Below, piece after piece: positions 1 to 8,290 of a stretch of DNA of 64,000 bases. Position numbers and translations under genes: made by a program. The first letter of the stretch is position 1. The number at the start of each line of letters is the position of its first letter. Origin of the DNA: Leeuwenhoekiella aestuarii (GTDB lineage: Bacteria; Bacteroidota; Bacteroidia; Flavobacteriales; Flavobacteriaceae); the NCBI RefSeq assembly GCF_004104055.1, contig NZ_QOVJ01000002.1, positions 558,001-622,000 of the forward strand. Reading direction: 5' to 3'. The notes under the pieces were generated by a model. It had not been told where the DNA came from, did not search any database, and saw only the letters and a program-made list of their open reading frames with translations.

Positions 1-482
1 AGATCTAAAGTTTTCAAGTAGTTTGCTGTTTCTGTCCTATAAAGAATAGGGAACTGATGAGATTTCAGTTTATTTAATTTAAAACGCAACGCGTCTTTAG
101 CATTGGGACCTATAAGCTTATCAATCCAACTTCCGGTTAGTTCAGGTCTGTAGAAGTAGAACTTGTAAACCATTTCTAGATGAATGGTCTTTTTTAAAGT
201 AAGATCTTTAACTATAAAATCGAGCTCGCCCAGCGTTTGTTTTTTGGCAATAACCTGAAGATTTTTTGATAAAATCTGATATCTGTGAGAACTTAATGCC
301 GCTTCCATCAAAACTTCCATACGCTGACCCAGTCGAATAGAGTCTGGCATTTTAAAATCTTTTGGAAGATTTTCTTTTACTTCAGTTAGTTGAAAATTTG
401 AATACGGAAATTCATCCGGGTTAAACAGTAACTGCGGAGTGTTTAAAAATCCTATATATTGTTGTTGCAGAGAACTGATCAA
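1..482 (-). CDS. DUF1853 family protein (N-terminal part, runs off the window)
   Basis: I read this frame directly; the 160 codons up to the left edge are open. The product begins M-I-S-S-L-Q-Q-Q and contains an L-G-E-L-D-F-I-V stretch, an H-L-E-M-V-Y-K-F-Y segment, a G-P-N-A-K-D element and a K-S-H-Q-F-P motif, which I recognise as the DUF1853 pattern. The function of that family is not established. The likely start is TTG at 482-480. It overlaps the cysM stop codon (TTGA), which suggests translational coupling as the third gene of a cysE-cysM transcript. The C-terminal part is missing because the window ends. Family assignment is from memory of the motif spacing. Confidence 0.7.
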   Translation of the reverse strand, partial: MISSLQQQYIGFLNTPQLLFNPDEFPYSNFQLTEVKENLPKDFKMPDSIRLGQRMEVLMEAALSSHRYQILSKNLQVIAKKQTLGELDFIVKDLTLKKTIHLEMVYKFYFYRPELTGSWIDKLIGPNAKDALRFKLNKLKSHQFPILYRTETANYLKTLD

Positions 483-1363
483 TCAAAAAGATCTGAAGAT
501 AAATAGCGATCTCCGCGATCACAAATAATCGAGACGACAATACCTTCTTCTAGCTGTTCACAAAGGCGTAAAGCTGCTACAGTAGCCCCACCGCTGCTCA
601 TTCCACTAAAAATGCCTTCTTCTTTAGCCAGTCGCTTAGCCATCTCACGAGCATCTGCTTCACTAACTTCAATAACCTGATCTACTTTTTCAGCATCAAA
701 TATCTTTGGTAAATATTCTTGAGGCCATTTACGAATACCGGGAATGCTGGACTCATCGGTAGGTTGTACGCCTACAATTTGTATGAATTCGTTTTGTTCT
801 TTCAAATAAGTAGAAGTCCCCATAATTGTTCCTGTAGTCCCCATAGAAGAAACAAAATGTGTTACTTTCCCTTCGGTATCATTCCAGATTTCAGGACCAG
901 TTGTTTTATAATGTGCTTTCCAATTATCAGGATTCGAAAACTGATTGAACATAAAATAGCCTTCATTTTTTACTTTTGCTTCTGCGAAATCCCGTGCTCC
1001 TTCAATACCCACATCTTTTGGAGTTAAAATCACCGTTGCACCATAAGCACGCATCGTCTGTACGCGTTCTTTAGTTGCATTTTCGGGCATTACAATCTCA
1101 AGATCTAAACCATACATAGCGGCGATCATTGCCAGAGCAATTCCCGTATTTCCACTTGTGGCTTCTATAAGTTTAGTCTCCTTATTAATTTCTCCGCGTT
1201 CCATTGCAGCGGTTATCATATTAAATGCCGCGCGGTCCTTTACGCTACCACCGGGATTTTGACCTTCTAGTTTAAATAATAGTTTAACTTTTGGGTTGGT
1301 CTGTAAGACTTTAGATTCAACTAAAGGTGTATTGCCAATAAGGCGTTCTATAGAATAGTTCAT
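479..1363 (-). CDS. cysM: Cysteine synthase B (O-acetylserine sulfhydrylase, CysM-type)
   Basis: This PLP enzyme makes L-cysteine from O-acetylserine and sulfide (or thiosulfate) in the cytoplasm. The 294-residue length is normal for CysM. The PLP lysine is K42 in the P-G-G-S-V-K-D-R motif. The substrate loop T-S-G-N-T-G-I-A lies near residue 70 and the phosphate-binding glycine stretch G-T-T-G-T near residue 175. The start is ATG at 1363, 21 bases after the cysE stop, so it is very probably co-transcribed with cysE, which makes its substrate. CysM versus CysK is judged from the short length and the overall pattern, so the isozyme letter is less certain than the reaction. Confidence 0.93.
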   Translation of the reverse strand: MNYSIERLIGNTPLVESKVLQTNPKVKLLFKLEGQNPGGSVKDRAAFNMITAAMERGEINKETKLIEATSGNTGIALAMIAAMYGLDLEIVMPENATKERVQTMRAYGATVILTPKDVGIEGARDFAEAKVKNEGYFMFNQFSNPDNWKAHYKTTGPEIWNDTEGKVTHFVSSMGTTGTIMGTSTYLKEQNEFIQIVGVQPTDESSIPGIRKWPQEYLPKIFDAEKVDQVIEVSEADAREMAKRLAKEEGIFSGMSSGGATVAALRLCEQLEEGIVVSIICDRGDRYLSSDLFD

Positions 1364-1384
1364 GAAATTTAATTTAAAAGACCC

Positions 1385-2197
1385 CTATTTTTTTTCCAGT
1401 TCTCTAATAAGAATTTCGGGTTTGTGAGAAACCAGAGAGTAGGGCGGTACCGATTTAGTAAGCCAGACATTACCACCTATTAAACTGTTTGCTCCTATAA
1501 CGGTGTCTCCGCCAAGAATAGTAGCGTTTGCATAGATTGTTACGTGATCTTCAATGGTAGGATGACGCTTAATAGCCTGCAAGTCTTTTGCAACACTTAA
1601 TGCGCCTAAAGTCACCCCTTGGTATAATTTCACGTGATCTTTTATGATAGCAGTTTCACCAATTACTATTCCGGTTGCGTGATCCATAAAAAAGTGTTCT
1701 CCAATTACCGCTCCCGGATTGATGTCTACACCGGTAACGTGATGTGCATATTCGGTCATAAGACGGGGAACTATAGGGAAGCCTTTTTTATACAACGCGT
1801 GGCTCAATCTGTAAATAGCAATCGCGTAAAAACCAGGATAGGCCAAATAAACTTCTTCAATGGTAGTTGCAGCAGGGTCGTTTTTATAGATAGCTTCTGC
1901 ATCGAGATTCAGTTTTCTTAGTATTTCAGGGAGCTGAGCAACATAATCATCCCAGACTTTACTGCATTTTTTATCGAGTTCCCAGCAAGCAAGCTCTACA
2001 AGATTTTCAAACAAACGCTCCAGCCGATCCAGATCTTCTTCCAATTCGTTAGGAAAATTAAAAAGCGTTGCAAATAATTCTTTGGTAAAGCGGTGTGTAT
2101 CTTCCTTTAATCTGAAATTGAGATTTGCATTTTGCTTATGTGCCCGTATCTGATTTACGATTTCAATCTTATTCACCATATCTTCTAAGTTAAGCAC
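1385..2197 (-). CDS. cysE: Serine O-acetyltransferase
   Basis: CysE transfers acetyl from acetyl-CoA to L-serine, the first committed step of cysteine synthesis. The 270-residue protein has a helical N-terminal domain (about residues 1-140) and then a left-handed beta-helix of hexapeptide repeats, visible as G-E-H-F-F, G-I-V-I-G-E and Y-A-N-A-T-I-L-G-G-D-T-V-I-G. The catalytic histidine region is D-H-A-T-G-I-V-I near residue 172. It is the first gene of the cysE-cysM unit. Upstream on the minus strand a TAAATTTG box (complement of 2269-2276) could be the -7 element of a Bacteroidota promoter, but its -33 partner is poorly spaced. Confidence 0.95.
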   Translation of the reverse strand: MLNLEDMVNKIEIVNQIRAHKQNANLNFRLKEDTHRFTKELFATLFNFPNELEEDLDRLERLFENLVELACWELDKKCSKVWDDYVAQLPEILRKLNLDAEAIYKNDPAATTIEEVYLAYPGFYAIAIYRLSHALYKKGFPIVPRLMTEYAHHVTGVDINPGAVIGEHFFMDHATGIVIGETAIIKDHVKLYQGVTLGALSVAKDLQAIKRHPTIEDHVTIYANATILGGDTVIGANSLIGGNVWLTKSVPPYSLVSHKPEILIRELEKK

Positions 2198-2370
2198 TGA
2201 TTGAGCATTAATCTACTCAGCTTTTAGTTTCAATTAGTAATACTATAAAACCATTCTGGTCTTAGTTTCAAATTTATAGAATAGTATTTGTACAAAAGCC
2301 CCTTCCGCGGGGGAATTTTTCCCTTTTTAAACTCAAAAGTCATTCGCTTGAATAATCTTATTTTTGAAAT

Positions 2371-3153
2371 ATGTTTAGAAAAGAATTTTACTATTTACTC
2401 AAAATACAATATCTGGGTTTCAGATATCATGGTTGGCAAAAACAACCTGATTTGCTCACGGTCGAACGCATGATGCAGCGTACTTTAAAGTATGTACTGG
2501 GTCGTAATAATTTTAAATTCATTGCAGCCGGACGTACAGATTCCAAAGTTTCGGTAAATGAAACCTATGTTGAGCTCATTCTTAGAGAGGAAGCATTAAT
2601 TATGGAAAATTTTTTTGATGCGTTTAATGATAACCTTCCGCAGGATATTCGATTACTTGAGATAACGCCTAAAAAAGAGCTTACTCATATTATACAAGCT
2701 CCCAAGCTTAAAGAATATATCTATCTGTTTTCTTTTGGAACTAAAAATCATCCATTTTGTGCGCCATTTATGATAAATTATAAGCATAATCTTGATATCG
2801 AACTCATGCAAAAAGGGGCTGAGCTGATGATTGGCTCACACGATTACCGCAATTATGCTTATAAAGCTTCGCCTGAAGCGCAAACGCTAATGCATATTGA
2901 AAACTGTGTCATTGAGGTCAATGCACTTTATACCGCTAATTTCTTCCCGAAAACTTCTTATGTTTTTCGGGTAGTGGGGGCTGGTTTCAAAAGACATCAA
3001 GTACGTTTGATGATGGGAGCACTTTTTGATCTGGGAAGCGGGGAAATGTCTTTAAGTAATTTTAAAAAAAGTCTTGACGGTTCTATACCTTATCAATTAA
3101 CTCATGTTGCACAAGCGTCTGGCTTGATCCTTCAAAATGTAACTTTAGATTGA
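2371..3153 (+). CDS. truA: Divergent TruA-family tRNA pseudouridine synthase
   Basis: TruA converts uridines 38-40 of tRNA anticodon arms to pseudouridine. The 260-residue length fits. The N-terminal Y-L-G-F-R-Y-H-G-W-Q matches the usual Y-x-G-x-x-Y-x-G-W-Q motif, and the catalytic-aspartate motif is seen as G-R-T-D-S. A late G-A-G-F-K-R-H-Q-V-R-L matches the family's F-x-x-x-M-V-R region. The segment after the catalytic Asp reads S-K-V-S-V-N rather than the common A-G-V-H-A, so this may be a paralogue with altered specificity rather than the housekeeping TruA. The ATG start lies five bases downstream of a TATTTTTG box (2359-2366), so the transcript may be nearly leaderless. Confidence 0.75.
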   Translation: MFRKEFYYLLKIQYLGFRYHGWQKQPDLLTVERMMQRTLKYVLGRNNFKFIAAGRTDSKVSVNETYVELILREEALIMENFFDAFNDNLPQDIRLLEITPKKELTHIIQAPKLKEYIYLFSFGTKNHPFCAPFMINYKHNLDIELMQKGAELMIGSHDYRNYAYKASPEAQTLMHIENCVIEVNALYTANFFPKTSYVFRVVGAGFKRHQVRLMMGALFDLGSGEMSLSNFKKSLDGSIPYQLTHVAQASGLILQNVTLD

Positions 3154-3304
3154 TCCCTTTTTATAATTTAAGTTAAACCGTCTAATCCTTAACAAAGCTT
3201 AACCTTGTAAATAAAAGCTTTAACCCGGCATTAACCCCATAAGATGGTGTTGCGCCATACCTTTGGATTGAACTAAAATTTTAACCAACAAAATATATAT
3301 AACT

Positions 3305-3850
3305 ATGAAAAAGGTAGCCATATTAGCAACAAACGGATTTGAAGAAGTAGAATTAACTTCTCCGTTAGAAGCGATGAAAAAAGAAGGATTTGAAGTACAT
3401 ATAGTGAGTGAAGAATCAGGTAAAATTAAGGCTTGGGCTTCAACAGATTGGGGAAAAGAATATACTGTAGATAAAACCTTATCTGAAGTTTCTGCTAAAG
3501 ATTATAATGCTTTAGTATTACCAGGCGGAGTAATAAATCCAGATAAATTGCGTCGTAATGAGGATGCACTAGTGTTTATTAGAGATTTCTTCAAGCAACA
3601 CAAACCGGTAGCAGCTATTTGCCACGCGCCACAATTACTAATCAGTGCAGATGTTGTAGCGGGCAGAACATTAACTTCTTTCAACTCTATTAAGAAAGAC
3701 TTGCAAAATGCAGGAGCATTATGGGTTGATAAAGAGGTGGTTGTAGATGAAGCATTAGTGACTAGTAGAAATCCAGATGATTTACCCGCATTTAATGCAA
3801 AAGTAATTGAAGAAATCAACGAAGGTAAGCACGACTTACAACACGCATAA
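3305..3850 (+). CDS. DJ-1/PfpI family protein (type 1 glutamine amidotransferase fold)
   Basis: A 181-residue single-domain protein of the DJ-1/PfpI superfamily. The family includes proteins described as intracellular proteases, chaperones, glyoxalases or deglycases. The nucleophile elbow A-I-C-H-A-P places the reactive cysteine at C106, and an N-terminal acidic motif G-F-E-E-V-E-L supplies the usual glutamate. The length matches the YhbO/PfpI subgroup. It stands alone between a 150-base upstream gap and a strong terminator, so it is probably monocistronic. A stress role is plausible from the family; the exact activity cannot be read from sequence. Confidence 0.88.
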   Translation: MKKVAILATNGFEEVELTSPLEAMKKEGFEVHIVSEESGKIKAWASTDWGKEYTVDKTLSEVSAKDYNALVLPGGVINPDKLRRNEDALVFIRDFFKQHKPVAAICHAPQLLISADVVAGRTLTSFNSIKKDLQNAGALWVDKEVVVDEALVTSRNPDDLPAFNAKVIEEINEGKHDLQHA

Positions 3851-3872
3851 TTTCTGAATATATAGAATATTT

Positions 3873-3902
3873 AAAGTCCGTCATTCGACGGACTTTTTCT
3901 AT
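3873..3902 (+). terminator. Intrinsic terminator after the PfpI gene
   Basis: A perfect 10-bp stem (3873-3882 with 3887-3896) closes a 4-base loop and is followed by a T-rich run. It lies 22 bases after the stop codon and just before corA, so it separates the two genes. Confidence 0.9.
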
Positions 3903-3915
3903 TTTTAGTCATTAA

Positions 3916-5031
3916 ATGAAAGCTATGAATAAGCGTTTAAAGATCAAGAAGCCTAGAATTCCAAAACTTCCCAAAATTAAAAGAGCACATAAGATCATTC
4001 AGAACGATGTGCCGGGTACGTTAACCTATACAGGATTTAAAGAACAGAAACACGTTAGTGTTGAGCTTATAGATTATTCTCCCAATACGTATACTGCGAT
4101 TACAGTTGATGATGTTTCAAAAGCTTTTAACAAGCAGTTGCCCGGTGATATATCGTGGATCAATGTAAATGGTCTGAGTCAAATTGATCAGATTGAAAAA
4201 TTAGGCCAACATTATAATTTACACCCGCTTATTCTCGAAGATATCGTTGATACCAATCAACGGCCTAAGATAGATGAATACCCAGACTACCTTTTTATCG
4301 TTTTTAAAATGCTGTATTATGATGAGCACGGTACGTTTATGAACGAGCACATCAGTTTGGTTTTAGGAGAAAACTTTCTGATAACCTTTCAGGAGGCAGA
4401 TGGTGATGTTTTTGATTCCTTGCGGCAGCGTATTGCAAATTCTAAAGGCCGTGTTCGAAATGCCGGTTCTGATTATCTGATGTTTGCAATTATGGATGCG
4501 GTAGTTGACCACTATTTTACATTGATAGAGGCGATGAGCGATCGCATAGAATCTCTCGAAGATATTCTTTTTGCAAATACTGCAGAACAAGACATCACAC
4601 AAGATATTCAGGAGTTAAAGCGCGAAGTTTTGCGGTTGAGAAAAGCTGTATTTCCTTTTAGGGAAGTGGTAAACAGACTCGAGAAGATAGACAGTACGTT
4701 AATAGATGAAAAAACGATCACGTATATTCGGGATTTATACGATCACGTAACGCAAGTAACGGATAGTATTGATATTTACCGGGAGATGACCTGGGGGCTT
4801 ATGGATATGTATATGACCACCATAAGTAATAAAATGAACGAAGTGATGAAGGTGCTGACCATTATGGCTAGTATTTTTATCCCCCTAACGTTTATGGCCG
4901 GTATTTACGGGATGAATTTTGATTACATTCCAGAACTCCATTTTAAATATGGTTATTTCTATTTATGGGGAGCTATGATCACTGTATTTATAGGATTACT
5001 TTATTATTTTAAACGAAAAAAATGGCTATAA
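3916..5031 (+). CDS. corA: Magnesium/cobalt transporter CorA
   Basis: CorA is a pentameric inner-membrane channel for Mg2+ and other divalent cations. The 371-residue protein has a long soluble N-terminal domain and two C-terminal membrane segments. The signature Y-G-M-N-F sits at the end of the first helix near residue 330, and the protein ends with a positively charged tail (F-K-R-K-K-W-L), typical of the family. Two ATG codons, 3916 and 3925, are possible starts; both give a lysine-rich N-terminus. A terminator lies directly upstream, so its promoter must sit within a very short interval. Confidence 0.94.
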   Translation: MKAMNKRLKIKKPRIPKLPKIKRAHKIIQNDVPGTLTYTGFKEQKHVSVELIDYSPNTYTAITVDDVSKAFNKQLPGDISWINVNGLSQIDQIEKLGQHYNLHPLILEDIVDTNQRPKIDEYPDYLFIVFKMLYYDEHGTFMNEHISLVLGENFLITFQEADGDVFDSLRQRIANSKGRVRNAGSDYLMFAIMDAVVDHYFTLIEAMSDRIESLEDILFANTAEQDITQDIQELKREVLRLRKAVFPFREVVNRLEKIDSTLIDEKTITYIRDLYDHVTQVTDSIDIYREMTWGLMDMYMTTISNKMNEVMKVLTIMASIFIPLTFMAGIYGMNFDYIPELHFKYGYFYLWGAMITVFIGLLYYFKRKKWL

Positions 5032-5057
5032 TGAACATGGGTGGTTCACTTGAAATT

Positions 5058-5489
5058 CTAATTTAAATATCCTTTTTCAGCACTCTTTTTACTGAAAAAA
5101 TAGAGGTAAACGGCAATGATAATTACCATTAGAGGCATTACAAGCCCCTGAACAACACCATAAACCTGAAGCGCTTCAGTAGCAAAAAAGGAATACACCA
5201 TTTGTATTAAAACCCCAATAACTGAAATGAAAAATAGGGTAGTAGCAGACTTTTTTCTAAGCATGAGGAGTAAACTTCCTATCAACCCCGTTACTGTTGC
5301 AATGGCAAAAATACCAGTCAGCCACTGCGGTGTACTTCTAATAAGTTCAGCTTGCTCAGCGGGTAATTCTGCAAGCATAGCGCTGCTCATAAAGGCTTGA
5401 CTCATAAAAGCAAAAATGCCCATTAGATTCCATATGACAGCAATTACGGAAACGATCCAGAAGCTTTTAGAAGGTTTAATTGTGGTCAT
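5058..5489 (-). CDS. Small four-helix membrane protein of unknown function
   Basis: A 143-residue protein with four hydrophobic segments (about residues 9-33, 55-77, 83-103 and 109-132) separated by short polar loops, ending K-K-S-A-E-K-G-Y. No catalytic motif is visible. Similar four-segment proteins occur in flavobacteria, sometimes under the unhelpful name sugar transporter; I do not adopt that name. It is convergent with corA (27 bases between stops), with no good terminator between them. Confidence 0.75.
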   Translation of the reverse strand: MTTIKPSKSFWIVSVIAVIWNLMGIFAFMSQAFMSSAMLAELPAEQAELIRSTPQWLTGIFAIATVTGLIGSLLLMLRKKSATTLFFISVIGVLIQMVYSFFATEALQVYGVVQGLVMPLMVIIIAVYLYFFSKKSAEKGYLN

Positions 5490-5598
5490 AATAGTTTATT
5501 TTTGGTTGATTCTACTAAGCTAATAAAAATATTTCAGTTGTAAATTATCGCAAAACAACCTCAATTTATTAAAATAGCATCTTAATTTATATTCAGAT

Positions 5599-6276
5599 AT
5601 GTCTGTACAAATTCCAAAAGCGTATTTTCCTTTTTTAAAAGAATTGAAAGAAAACAATCATAAAGATTGGATGGATGCTCACAAAAATGTGTATAAAAAT
5701 CTTGAAAGTGATTTTAAAACTTTTTGCAAAGCAACAGTTGATGAGCTGAATACTTTTGATCAGATAGCGCGTGTAAAAGTGTTTAGAATCAATAGAGATG
5801 TGCGTTTCAGTAAAAATAAAATGCCCTATAAAACCACACGTAGTGCAATTTTCTCAAGAGAAGGTGTACACCGTAGAGGTAGTTATTATTTTCAGATAGC
5901 GCCGGGGGCCAGTTTTGTAGGTGGGGGTTTTTTTAAGCCGGAGCCTGTAGATTTGTTACGCATTAGAAAAGAGTTTGAACTCGATTCAGAACCCATTCGC
6001 GAGATACTTAGTGAGGCTAAATTTAAAAAGGCTTATGGAGGGTTCAATACCGAGAGTCAGGTAAAGACCGCTCCTAAGGGTTTCAGTAAAGAGGATGCTA
6101 ATATAGATTTGATTCGTAATAAAAACTTCTTTGTTAGACACGCCTTTACCGATGAAGAAGTACTGGCTGATGACTTTCAAGAACGCCTAGTAGCACACTT
6201 TAAACTTTTACTTCCGTTTTTTGATTATATGAGCGAGGTTTTAACTACAGATTTAAACGGCGAAAGTATCCTCTAA
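5599..6276 (+). CDS. DUF2461 domain-containing protein
   Basis: A 225-residue cytoplasmic protein matching the DUF2461/TIGR02453 pattern. It has an N-terminal F-L-K-E-L-K-E-N-N-H-K-D-W-M motif, a central R-V-F-R-I-N-R-D-V-R-F-S-K-N-K motif with P-Y-K-T, and a G-G-G-F-F-K-P-E segment. The family is widespread in Bacteroidota but its biochemical role is unknown. The gene stands alone; 109 bases divergent from the membrane protein at 5489 and 115 bases before parE. Confidence 0.88.
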   Translation: MSVQIPKAYFPFLKELKENNHKDWMDAHKNVYKNLESDFKTFCKATVDELNTFDQIARVKVFRINRDVRFSKNKMPYKTTRSAIFSREGVHRRGSYYFQIAPGASFVGGGFFKPEPVDLLRIRKEFELDSEPIREILSEAKFKKAYGGFNTESQVKTAPKGFSKEDANIDLIRNKNFFVRHAFTDEEVLADDFQERLVAHFKLLLPFFDYMSEVLTTDLNGESIL

Positions 6277-6391
6277 TATTCAGCAACTTAAGGTTTCATT
6301 TTTTTATATTGAAAACTTTGTTAATTACTTTGACTTTTTCGGCTTTTATAAACGTTTATGAAGTCCTATATTAGCGTACATCCCTTTATTT

Positions 6392-8248
6392 ATGGCAGAA
6401 GAAACAAAATACACCGAGGATAATATTAGATCTCTTGACTGGAAGGAGCATATACGTATGCGACCCGGTATGTACATTGGTAAACTGGGAGACGGTACGA
6501 GTGCAGATGACGGTATATATATCTTATTGAAAGAGGTTTTAGACAACTCTATTGATGAGTTTGTGATGGGATCTGGTAAGACCATAGAGGTTAGTATACA
6601 GGGAACTCGCGTTATTGTACGGGATTATGGTCGTGGTATCCCGCTGGGGAAAGTTGTAGATGTAGTATCTAAAATGAATACCGGTGGTAAATACGATTCC
6701 CGGGCATTTAAAAAATCTGTAGGTCTAAACGGGGTAGGTACCAAAGCGGTTAATGCTTTATCAGAATATTTTAGAGTAGAATCCAGTCGTGACGGGAAAT
6801 CTGCCGCAGCAGAGTTTGAACGCGGAAATCTAAAGGATGAAGAGTTTTTAGAAGAAACCTCACGAAGAAAAGGTACTAAAATTACTTTTATTCCGGATGA
6901 GGCGATTTTTAAAAATTACAAGTTTAGAAATGAATATGTAGCCCGAATGCTTAAAAACTACGTTTATCTCAATCCGGGATTGACGATTGTTTTTAATGGG
7001 GAAAAATTTTATTCAGAAAACGGTCTAAAAGATTTATTGGGCGATCGTATCGCTGAGACCGATATTTTATATCCTATCATTCACTTACGCGGTGACGACA
7101 TTGAGGTTGCGCTTACACACAGCAGAACCCAGTACTCAGAAGAATATCACTCGTTTGTAAATGGTCAAAACACCACTCAGGGTGGTACGCATTTAGCAGC
7201 CTTTCGTGAAGCGGTGGTAAAAACGGTACGGGAATTCTACAATAAAAATTATGATGCTTCAGATATTAGAAAATCTATTGTTTCGGCAATAAGTATCAAA
7301 GTAATGGAGCCGGTTTTTGAATCTCAGACTAAAACTAAACTGGGTTCTACAGATATGGGTGGTGATCTGCCTACCGTAAGGACTTATATAAATGATTTTC
7401 TAAAAACCAAACTTGATAATTACCTGCATAAAAATCCGGAGACGGCAGAAAAGCTGCAACGTAAGATTTTACAGGCAGAGCGGGAACGTACTGAACTTAG
7501 CGGCATTAGAAAACTGGCTAAAGAACGTGCTAAAAAAGCAAGTCTTCACAATAAAAAATTGCGGGACTGCCGTATTCATTTGACCGACAGTAAAAAAGAG
7601 CGAAATTTAGAAAGTACCTTATTTATTACTGAGGGAGATTCGGCTTCTGGGTCTATAACCAAATCCCGAGATGTGAATACACAGGCGGTTTTTAGTTTGC
7701 GCGGTAAACCGCTCAACTCCTATAATATGAGTAAGAAGATCGTATATGAGAATGAAGAATTCAACCTCTTACAATCTGCCCTCAACATTGAAGAATCTAT
7801 GGGTGATTTGCGCTACAATAATATTGTGATCGCAACAGATGCCGATGTTGATGGAATGCATATTCGATTACTTTTAATTACTTTTTTCCTGCAGTTTTTC
7901 CCGGAATTGATCAAAGAAGGACATCTATATATTTTAGAAACGCCACTTTTTAGAGTGCGTAACAAGAAGAAAACCATATACTGCTACAGTGAGCAGGAAC
8001 GTAGAAATGCTATTGAAGAATTAACCGGTAAACCAGAAATCACCCGATTTAAAGGTTTGGGTGAAATCTCGCCGGACGAATTCAAACATTTTATAGGTGA
8101 TAGCATACGCTTAGCACCTATTATGCTTGATGAGGCCATATCAATCGAAGAAATTTTGCAGTTTTATATGGGTAAAAATACCCCAGACAGACAAAAATTT
8201 ATCATCAATAACCTGAAAGTAGAATTAGATCCCGTTTTAGAAAACTAA
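6392..8248 (+). CDS. parE: DNA topoisomerase IV subunit B
   Basis: The ATPase subunit of topoisomerase IV, which decatenates daughter chromosomes. The 618-residue protein carries the GHKL ATPase motifs [14 protein letters not shown] and G-L-N-G-V-G-T-K-A, then the transducer, then a TOPRIM domain with E414 in E-G-D-S-A-S-G and the D-A-D-V-D-G-M-H metal motif. ParE rather than GyrB is inferred from the short length and from the parC partner 42 bases downstream. The two genes form an operon that probably continues into mscL. Confidence 0.94.
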   Translation: MAEETKYTEDNIRSLDWKEHIRMRPGMYIGKLGDGTSADDGIYILLKEVLDNSIDEFVMGSGKTIEVSIQGTRVIVRDYGRGIPLGKVVDVVSKMNTGGKYDSRAFKKSVGLNGVGTKAVNALSEYFRVESSRDGKSAAAEFERGNLKDEEFLEETSRRKGTKITFIPDEAIFKNYKFRNEYVARMLKNYVYLNPGLTIVFNGEKFYSENGLKDLLGDRIAETDILYPIIHLRGDDIEVALTHSRTQYSEEYHSFVNGQNTTQGGTHLAAFREAVVKTVREFYNKNYDASDIRKSIVSAISIKVMEPVFESQTKTKLGSTDMGGDLPTVRTYINDFLKTKLDNYLHKNPETAEKLQRKILQAERERTELSGIRKLAKERAKKASLHNKKLRDCRIHLTDSKKERNLESTLFITEGDSASGSITKSRDVNTQAVFSLRGKPLNSYNMSKKIVYENEEFNLLQSALNIEESMGDLRYNNIVIATDADVDGMHIRLLLITFFLQFFPELIKEGHLYILETPLFRVRNKKKTIYCYSEQERRNAIEELTGKPEITRFKGLGEISPDEFKHFIGDSIRLAPIMLDEAISIEEILQFYMGKNTPDRQKFIINNLKVELDPVLEN

Positions 8249-8290
8249 AACGCTAAAAATCCCCATATTTATCTACCCGGATAAACAGCT

